From NCBI GenBank assembly GCA_023433985.1, contig JAEYTN010000632.1, forward strand, positions 1 through 11,446: a DNA stretch of 11,446 nt, written 5' to 3'. The translations under genes and the position numbers were made by a program. Every line of letters starts with the position of its first letter. Position 1 is the stretch's first letter. Positions 5,971-11,446 of the stretch are shown here, one piece after another. Under the pieces are notes generated by a model. It made no database searches and had not been told where the DNA came from. It saw only the letters and a program-made list of their open reading frames with translations. Origin of the DNA: Pseudomonadota bacterium. Lineage in GTDB: Bacteria; Pseudomonadota; Alphaproteobacteria; Rhizobiales; Devosiaceae.

Positions 5971-7007
5971 CTGACCTCACCTCCGCCACCGCCGGCCGTG
6001 ACGATACGCTCGACGTCTCGCTCCGCCCGTCAGGCTTTTCCGAGTTCATCGGGCAGGCCGAGGCGCGGGCCAATCTCGAGGTGTTCATCGCCGCGGCCAA
6101 GCAACGGAAGGCGGCGCTCGACCATGTGCTGTTCGTTGGCCCGCCCGGCCTCGGCAAGACCACGCTGGCGCAGATCGTGGCGCGCGAGCTCGGCGTCGGC
6201 TTCCGCGCCACCTCCGGCCCCGTGATCGCGAAGGCGGGCGACCTCGCGGCGCTCCTCACCAATCTCGAGGATCGCGACGTGCTCTTCATCGACGAGATCC
6301 ACCGGCTCAACCCGGCGGTCGAGGAAATCCTCTATCCGGCGATGGAGGACTACCAGCTCGACCTGATCATCGGCGAAGGCCCGGCCGCCCGTTCGGTCCG
6401 CATCGATCTTGCCAAGTTCACCCTGGTCGGCGCCACCACCCGCGCCGGCCTCCTCACCACCCCGCTGCGCGACCGCTTCGGCATCCCGATCCGGCTCAAC
6501 TTCTACACGCCGGAAGAACTGGTGAAGATCGTCGAGCGCGGCGCCCGCCTGATGGGCACGCCGATGGCCTCCGATGGCGCGCTGGAAGTTGCCCGTCGCT
6601 CCCGCGGCACCCCCCGCATCGCCGGCCGCCTGCTGCGCCGGGTGGCGGATTTCGCGCTCTACGAAGGCGCGACCACCATCGACCGCAAGCTCGCCGACAA
6701 GGCGCTGCTCCGCCTCGATGTCGATGCTCGCGGCCTCGACATGCTCGATCGCCGCTACCTCAAGACCATCGCCGAGTTCTATGGCGGCGGGCCCGTCGGC
6801 ATCGAAACCATCGCCGCCGCGCTGTCGGAACCGCGCGACGCCATCGAGGAGATCGTCGAGCCCTACCTTATCCAGCAGGGCTTCATCCAGCGCACGCCAC
6901 GCGGCCGCATGCTCACCGGCCTCGCCTTCCAGCACCTGGGCATGAACGTGCCGCAAGGCTTCGTCGGCCAGCAGGCGAGCCTGTTCGAGGAGCCGGACGA
7001 GGAGTGA
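5967..7007 (+). CDS. ruvB: Holliday junction branch migration ATPase RuvB
   Basis: RuvB forms hexameric AAA+ rings that pump DNA through the RuvA-bound junction. The 346-residue protein has the usual N-terminus with [12 protein letters not shown] (19-30), Walker [10 protein letters not shown] (58-66), Walker [10 protein letters not shown] (106-114) with Asp109 and Glu110, sensor 1 in [21 protein letters not shown], the [21 protein letters not shown] sensor 2 region (read here as RRVADF), and the C-terminal winged helix ending in [15 protein letters not shown]. The length is normal. It starts at GTG 5967, overlapping the toxin stop by GTGA, so it appears coupled to the toxin gene and not to ruvA. 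It ends with a GTGA overlap into ybgC. No damage is visible. Confidence 0.97.
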   Translation: MTDLTSATAGRDDTLDVSLRPSGFSEFIGQAEARANLEVFIAAAKQRKAALDHVLFVGPPGLGKTTLAQIVARELGVGFRATSGPVIAKAGDLAALLTNLEDRDVLFIDEIHRLNPAVEEILYPAMEDYQLDLIIGEGPAARSVRIDLAKFTLVGATTRAGLLTTPLRDRFGIPIRLNFYTPEELVKIVERGARLMGTPMASDGALEVARRSRGTPRIAGRLLRRVADFALYEGATTIDRKLADKALLRLDVDARGLDMLDRRYLKTIAEFYGGGPVGIETIAAALSEPRDAIEEIVEPYLIQQGFIQRTPRGRMLTGLAFQHLGMNVPQGFVGQQASLFEEPDEE

Positions 7008-7399
7008 CCGTCCACCGCATCACCGTCCGCGTCTACAACGAGGACACCGATTTTTCGGGCAACGTCTACCATGCGGCCTACCTCCACTTCTTCGAGCGGG
7101 GCCGAACCGAGATGCTGCGTGACATGGGCGTGCATCACTCCGAACTGATCCGCGACGGCATCGCCTTCGCGGTGCGCCGGATGAGCATCGATTTCGTCGC
7201 TGCCGCGCATATCGACGACGAGCTCGAGGTCGTCACCGAGGTCGCGTCCGCCACGGCGGCGCGGCTCAACCTCATCCAGTCGATCCGTCGTGGCGGCGCC
7301 GAGATCACCCGCGCCGAGGTGCAGGTGGTGGCGATCCGGACCACCGGTGGCGTGGCGCGCATGCCCAAGGCTTTGCTCGCGCTGATCGTCAAAGGTTGA
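7004..7399 (+). CDS. ybgC: YbgC-type acyl-CoA thioesterase of the Tol-Pal cluster
   Basis: YbgC proteins are small hotdog-fold thioesterases that hydrolyse acyl-CoA esters; the gene usually accompanies tolQRAB-pal, though its role there is unclear. The 131-residue protein carries the family active-site block [27 protein letters not shown] (8-34), with catalytic Asp16 and the conserved VYHA-x-YL-x-F-x-ERGR pattern. The block reads NEDTDFSGN where relatives often have YEDTDAGGV, a modest deviation. The middle [17 protein letters not shown] stretch is also typical. It begins at GTG 7004, overlapping the ruvB stop by GTGA, so it belongs to the ruv transcript; a hairpin region separates it from tolQ. 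Confidence 0.93.
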   Translation: MTVHRITVRVYNEDTDFSGNVYHAAYLHFFERGRTEMLRDMGVHHSELIRDGIAFAVRRMSIDFVAAAHIDDELEVVTEVASATAARLNLIQSIRRGGAEITRAEVQVVAIRTTGGVARMPKALLALIVKG

Positions 7400-7453
7400 T
7401 CGGCTTGCCGGCCGGTGTGACCGGTTTGTTAACGCTTCGTTGACCACAACTAA

Positions 7454-7476
7454 GGCAGTGCAGTCGGAGCACTGCC
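7454..7476 (+). repeat. 8-base perfect inverted repeat after ybgC
   Basis: GGCAGTGC (7454-7461) and GCACTGCC (7469-7476) flank a 7-base loop. It lies directly before the terminator-like hairpin at 7477-7500, in the 181-base gap between ybgC and tolQ. No T-tract follows it. It could be an operator or the first of two stacked transcript-end hairpins. Confidence 0.5.
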
Positions 7477-7505
7477 AAAGGTCCGGAAATCCGGGCTTTT
7501 CTCTT
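7477..7505 (+). terminator. candidate intrinsic terminator of the ruv-ybgC transcript
   Basis: AAAGGTCCGG (7477-7486) pairs with CCGGGCTTTT (7491-7500) around an AAAT loop, with two G-T wobbles. The run CTTTTCTCTT at 7496-7505 follows the core stem. The A-rich 5' foot and T-rich 3' foot are typical of bacterial terminators. It separates the ruv-ybgC operon from tolQRAB, implying a separate tol promoter or controlled read-through. Confidence 0.5.
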
Positions 7506-7580
7506 AAATTTGACAAATTTGGTCCGCATCGACCGACACTCGAGTCCGGTCGTCGGGGCCGGACTGAGAAGGACCCTTGC
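7506..7580 (+). promoter_or_regulatory. tolQ leader: possible -35 box, AT-rich repeat and 5' UTR hairpin
   Basis: AAATTT occurs at 7506-7511 and 7515-7520, an inverted repeat around GAC, and the same bases contain a perfect TTGACA (7510-7515). No clear -10 box lies 16-18 bases further on (7533-7538 reads CCGACA), so this is only a possible promoter. A hairpin with arms AGTCCGG (7543-7549) and CCGGACT (7559-7565) ends directly before the GAGAAGGA ribosome-binding site (7566-7573) of tolQ and might affect translation start. Confidence 0.35.
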
Positions 7581-8293
7581 ATGGAAGCCATGGACGCCGT
7601 CGGCACGGTCGCCCCGCATGCCGATCTATCGATCTGGGCGCTGTTCTGGCAGGCCGACCTCGTCGTCAAGACCGTGATGATCGGCCTGCTCGCCGCCTCG
7701 GTGTGGTGCTGGGCCATCATCGTAGACAAATCCATGCTCTATGGCCGGGTGAAGCGCGAGATGAACCGCTTCGAGCGGATCTTCTGGTCCGGCCAGTCGC
7801 TCGAGGAGCTCTACCAGCAGATGAGCGAGCGGCCGTCGCCCGGCCTCGGCGCCATCTTCGTCGCCGCCATGAAGGAGTGGAAGCGCAGCCACGAGCAGAA
7901 CGCTTCCTCGTTCATCGGCGTGCAGGGCCGGCTCGACAAGGTGCTGGATGTCGCCATCGCGCGTGAGAGCGAAACGCTCGAGAAGCGCCTCGGCTTCCTC
8001 GCCACGGTGGGCTCCGCCTCGCCCTTCATTGGCCTTTTTGGCACGGTATGGGGCATCATGAATGCGTTCACGGCCATCTCGGCCGCGTCGAGCACCAACC
8101 TTTCGGTTGTCGCCGGGCCGATCGCCGAAGCGCTGTTCGCCACCGCGCTGGGCCTGCTCGCGGCCATTCCGGCGGTGATCGCCTACAACAAGCTCTCGGG
8201 GGATGCCAACAAGATGATCGGCCGGCTGGAAGGCTTCGCCGACGAGTTCTCGACCATCCTTTCCCGCCAGCTCGAAGCCCGGAGCGCCCGCTA

Positions 8294-8294
<1 letters not shown>
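7581..8294 (+). CDS. tolQ: Tol-Pal system proton channel subunit TolQ
   Basis: TolQ is the inner-membrane MotA/ExbB-like subunit that, with TolR, uses the proton gradient to energise TolA. The start at ATG 7581 follows GAGAAGGA and gives 237 residues; a longer open frame upstream begins at TTG and lacks family similarity. Three membrane helices are visible: about 28-48 (VVKTVMIGLLAASVWCWAII), then one in LATVGSASPFIGLFGTVWGIMNAF, and one in PIAEALFATALGLLAAIPAVIAYN. The last two form the conserved MotA/ExbB core with the GLFGTVWG and EAL-x-ATALGL-x-AAIPAV signatures. The cytoplasmic loop with the KEWKRS stretch lies between helices one and two. The stop overlaps the tolR start (TAATG). Confidence 0.96.
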
Positions 8295-8761
<467 letters not shown>

Positions 8762-8765
8762 GCTG

Positions 8766-9893
8766 ATGCGCACCGGGCTCACCGTATCGACAGCCATCCA
8801 CGCCGGGGTGATCGCGCTTGCGATCCTCGGGCTCGGGATCGGCTCGCCGATCGAGGCAACGCCGGTGGAGTCGATCGCGGTCGACCTGGTGCCGATTTCC
8901 GATTTCTCCAACATCCGCATGGGGTCGCTCGACGGCGCGGTGGTCGAGACCGAGACCCCGTCCGCGGTCGATACCGAGAAGCCGCCGGAACTGGCGCAGC
9001 CCACCGGCAACACCGAGGAAGATCAGCCGACGCCGGAGGATACGCCCGAGCCGACGCCGGCGCCCACCGTGCAGACCGCTCCCGCTCCCGAGGCCGCCGA
9101 GCCGGACCCGGCGCCCGAGCCGGTGGAGGAGGCCGCTCCCGTCCCGGTGGAGCGCCCCGCCGCGGCGCAGCCCGAGCCCCAGCCCGAACCCGAGCCGGAG
9201 CCTGTGGCTGAGCCCGAGCCGGCCGTCGTCGAACCGCCGCCGCTCGCCACGCCCACCGAAACGCCCGACCCGGCCGAGGCTGCGCCCAAGCCCATCGTGA
9301 AGACGGCGGCGCTTTCCGAAAAGCGTGCGCAGTTCAAGCAGCAGCAGGAGCAGGCCAAGGCCAAGGCGGCCGAGGATGCCAAGAAAGCCGCCGAGGCCAA
9401 GAAGGCCGAGGAAGAAAAGAAGAAGGCCGACGCAAAAAAGGCAGCCGAGCAGAAGAAGGCCGACGAGCAGAAGCGCATCGAGCAGGCCAAGGCCGAAGAG
9501 GCCAAGAAGGTGGTGGACGACCTCGCCAACATCATCAACATGGAAGAGTCGCGCGGCGCCACCACCGGCGACGGCGGCCAGAAGACGCTCGGCAAGCAGG
9601 ACGGCCGCTCCGCCACCCTCAGCCAGTCGCAGATCGACGGCCTCGTGGCGCAGATCCGCAACTGCATCGCGGTCCCGCCGGGTGCCGCCGAGGCCGGGTC
9701 CGAGGCACAGCTACTCTTCACCGTGTCCGGCGACGGCACGCTGGTCGCGCAGCCGCAGATCGTCAGCCAGACCGGTGACGAAGTCGCGGGCGCCTATGCC
9801 CGCGCCGTCACCCGCGCGGTGATGCGCTGCGGCCCCTACGCCGTTGTCGCCGGCCAGGACGTCAAAGCCACTTTCCGGGCGAGGGATTTCTGA
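8766..9893 (+). CDS. tolA: Tol-Pal system protein TolA
   Basis: TolA spans the periplasm and transmits the force from TolQR to TolB and Pal. The 375-residue protein has an N-terminal membrane helix (about 5-26), a proline- and glutamate-rich segment (about 65-178, with PEPEPEP runs), a charged Lys/Ala/Glu-rich helical stalk (about 182-255), a glycine-rich hinge, and a C-terminal TolA/TonB-like domain from about 285 with LSQSQIDGLVAQIRNCIAVPPG. Cys300 and Cys355 may form the disulfide known in the E. coli TolA domain III. The membrane helix lacks the E. coli SHxxH pattern in full, but His12 (STAIHAG) is in place. The gene starts four bases after the tolR stop. The proline-rich rod gives it a TonB-like look; position in tolQR_B and the helical stalk decide for TolA. 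Confidence 0.9.
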   Translation: MRTGLTVSTAIHAGVIALAILGLGIGSPIEATPVESIAVDLVPISDFSNIRMGSLDGAVVETETPSAVDTEKPPELAQPTGNTEEDQPTPEDTPEPTPAPTVQTAPAPEAAEPDPAPEPVEEAAPVPVERPAAAQPEPQPEPEPEPVAEPEPAVVEPPPLATPTETPDPAEAAPKPIVKTAALSEKRAQFKQQQEQAKAKAAEDAKKAAEAKKAEEEKKKADAKKAAEQKKADEQKRIEQAKAEEAKKVVDDLANIINMEESRGATTGDGGQKTLGKQDGRSATLSQSQIDGLVAQIRNCIAVPPGAAEAGSEAQLLFTVSGDGTLVAQPQIVSQTGDEVAGAYARAVTRAVMRCGPYAVVAGQDVKATFRARDF

Positions 9894-9927
9894 CCCATGC
9901 CCGCCACCCGATACATGGAGACATGAC

Positions 9928-11232
9928 ATGACCCTGTTCACGCGGCGCAACGCGCTCAAGCTCGGGCTCGCCGGCGGTGCGCTGGCGCTTGCCACTCCGT
10001 CGCAGGCGCTGGTCGAGATTGTCGTCACCGGCGGCAATTTCACGCCGCTGCCGATCGCCATTCCCAATTTCGCCTCGTCCGATCCGGCCTTCGGCGCCGA
10101 GATCGCGCAGATCGTGCGCGACAACCTGAAGCGCTCCGGCCTGTTCGTGCCGCTCGATCCGGCGAGCTTCCCGGTTCGCGTCGGCGACGTGCAGAACGAG
10201 CCGGATTTCGCCGCCTGGCGGGCCGCCACGGTCGATGCGCTGGTCATGGGCTCGGTGGAGCGGGGCGGCCAGGTGAGCTCGCAGGTGCGCGTGTGGGACA
10301 CGCAGGCGGCCCAGCAGGTGGTCGGCAAGTCCTACCAGACCGATCCGCAGAACTACCGGCGCATCGCCCATATCGTCTCGGATGCGATCTACGCCTCGCT
10401 GTCGGGCGGCACCGGCTATTTCGACACGCGCGTGCTGTTCGTCTCCGAGAGCGGCCCCAAGGCCAACCGCGTCAAGAAGCTCGCGATCATGGATCAGGAC
10501 GGCGCCAACGTGCAGTACCTGAGCTCGGGCAAGTCGCTGGTGCTGACGCCGCGCATCTCGCCCGCCGGCGACAGCCTCGTGTTCACCTCCTATGAGGACG
10601 GCAATCCGCAGGTCTACTATGCCGGTCTCGGCGGCTCGGCCAAGAAGCTGATCAACGGCGCGCCGATGTCTTTCGCCCCGCGCTTCGCGCCCAATGGCGG
10701 CACCGTGGTGTTCTCGGTGTCGAACGGCGGCACCACCAACATCTACTCGTCCACCCTCAGCGGCCAGCCGACGCAACTGACCAGCGGCGCGGCCATCGAC
10801 ACCTCGCCGAGTTTTTCGCCCGATGGCGGCCAGATCGTCTTCGAAAGCGATCGCGGCGGTAGCCCGCAGCTCTACGTCATGGGCGCCGGCGGCGGCGGCG
10901 CGCAGCGCATCTCCTACGGCGAGGGCATCTACTCGACACCCGTGTGGTCGCCCGACGGCCAGCTGATCGCCTATACCCGCCAGTCGGGCGGGCAGTTCCA
11001 TATCGGCATCATGCGGTCCGACGGCTCGGGCGAGCGCATCCTCTCGTCCTCGGGCGCGGTGCAGGAAGGCCCCACCTGGGCGCCGAACAGCCGCGTCATC
11101 ATGTTCTTCCGCGATCCCGGCGGCGACGCCGGGCCCAGCCTCTGGTCGGTCGACATCTGGGGCCGCAACGAGCTCAACCTCAAGACCGAAACCTTCGCCT
11201 CCGACCCCAGCTGGTCGCCGCTCAGGAGCTAG
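9928..11232 (+). CDS. tolB: Tol-Pal system periplasmic beta-propeller protein TolB
   Basis: TolB is the periplasmic partner that links TolA to Pal. The start at ATG 9928 follows GGAG at 9917-9920 and gives 434 residues, the usual length; the open frame upstream is not needed. The signal peptide reads TRRNALKLGLAGGALALA with twin arginines at 6-7, a hydrophobic core, and a likely cleavage after PSQA at 27, so Tat export is plausible. The N-terminal domain has IAIPNFASSDPAFGAEIAQIVRDNLKRSGLF. The six-bladed propeller follows, with repeats such as SPAGDSLVFTSYEDGNPQVYY, APNGGTVVFSVSNGGTTNIY, SPDGGQIVFESDRGGSPQLY and SPDGQLIAYTRQ. The C-terminus WGRNELNLKTETFASDPSWSP is typical. The gap to tolA is 34 bases. 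Confidence 0.96.
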   Translation: MTLFTRRNALKLGLAGGALALATPSQALVEIVVTGGNFTPLPIAIPNFASSDPAFGAEIAQIVRDNLKRSGLFVPLDPASFPVRVGDVQNEPDFAAWRAATVDALVMGSVERGGQVSSQVRVWDTQAAQQVVGKSYQTDPQNYRRIAHIVSDAIYASLSGGTGYFDTRVLFVSESGPKANRVKKLAIMDQDGANVQYLSSGKSLVLTPRISPAGDSLVFTSYEDGNPQVYYAGLGGSAKKLINGAPMSFAPRFAPNGGTVVFSVSNGGTTNIYSSTLSGQPTQLTSGAAIDTSPSFSPDGGQIVFESDRGGSPQLYVMGAGGGGAQRISYGEGIYSTPVWSPDGQLIAYTRQSGGQFHIGIMRSDGSGERILSSSGAVQEGPTWAPNSRVIMFFRDPGGDAGPSLWSVDIWGRNELNLKTETFASDPSWSPLRS

Positions 11233-11277
11233 GGGCTACCGCAGGAGGCCCGCCATTTCGCCCAGCGCGCACAACCA

Positions 11278-11383
11278 CCCCCTCCACCACGCTCCGCTAG
11301 CGCGTTTGCGCCGGACGTGGACGGCACGGGATCTTCCCCCGTGCAACGGGGGAAGGGGACCATGCGAAGCATGGTGAAGGGGG
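11278..11383. repeat. nested palindromic intergenic repeat element downstream of tolB
   Basis: Outer arms CCCCCTCCACCACGCTCCGC (11278-11297) and GCGAAGCATGGTGAAGGGGG (11364-11383) are imperfect inverted repeats, matching at 17 of 20 positions. Inside lies a perfect hairpin, TTCCCCCGT-GCA-ACGGGGGAA (11334-11354). The layout resembles dispersed palindromic intergenic elements common in alphaproteobacteria. It may also act as a 3' end structure for the tol transcript, although no T-tract follows. The rest of 11233-11446 shows no convincing gene; pal is not reached. Confidence 0.6.
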
Positions 11384-11446
11384 CGGCAACAAACCCGATG
11401 CCAGATCAAGCCCTTACCGACTTATCCCCGCGCTTTCTGAACGTGC

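Noticed and set aside
7440..7580. Extension of tolQ to an upstream TTG
   Set aside because: The extra 47 residues have no family similarity, overlap the terminator-like hairpins, and ATG 7581 has a good ribosome-binding site.
9844..9927. Extension of tolB upstream into tolA
   Set aside because: It would put 28 unrelated residues before the signal peptide; ATG 9928 with GGAG upstream gives a proper signal sequence.
9862..11001. Long minus-strand frame (379 residues) opposite tolB
   Set aside because: Composition is Arg/Ala/His-rich with no domain, and tolB on the plus strand accounts for the whole stretch.

Overview
The window is a GC-rich chromosomal segment from an alphaproteobacterium, probably of the order Hyphomicrobiales (a Devosia-like relative would fit, but the genus is a guess from gene order and protein style). 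The core is the conserved block yebC - ruvC - ruvA - ruvB - ybgC - tolQ - tolR - tolA - tolB. It is preceded by the 3' part of a 6S RNA gene, a 5-formyltetrahydrofolate cyclo-ligase gene and a YmdB-type metallophosphoesterase gene.

Layout. Positions 1 to about 105 hold a 6S RNA whose 5' end lies outside the window. Positions 187-801 hold a folate cyclo-ligase reading frame interrupted by an in-frame TAA at 715-717; its last 27 codons remain readable up to an ATGA overlap with the phosphoesterase gene (798-1613). yebC (1697-2446) has its own likely promoter. Its likely intrinsic terminator lies inside the 3' coding end of a convergent gene. Two minus-strand membrane GGDEF genes (2447-3265 and 3306-4070) sit between yebC and ruvC. 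They look like tandem paralogues and a two-gene operon. The ruv operon (4229-7007) is translationally coupled throughout and carries ybgC at its end. An AbrB-type antitoxin gene and a PIN-domain toxin gene sit between ruvA and ruvB; the toxin appears to have lost an internal stretch that normally carries a catalytic aspartate. A 181-base gap with three hairpins, one of them terminator-like, precedes tolQRAB (7581-11232). After tolB lies a nested palindromic repeat element of about 106 bases; pal is not reached.

How the genes work together. RuvA and RuvB drive Holliday-junction branch migration and RuvC resolves the junctions. TolQ, TolR and TolA form the inner-membrane energised complex that acts through periplasmic TolB on Pal to constrict the outer membrane at division; YbgC is the thioesterase usually linked to this operon. 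The two GGDEF proteins would feed cyclic-di-GMP signalling. YebC is a translation or transcription factor, and 6S RNA regulates RNA polymerase.

I do not see a wholly new system. The most notable observations are the premature stop in the folate gene, the apparently disarmed toxin embedded in the ruv operon, the terminator written inside a conserved GGDEF-protein motif, divergent metal ligands in the phosphoesterase, and a twin-arginine-like signal peptide on TolB.
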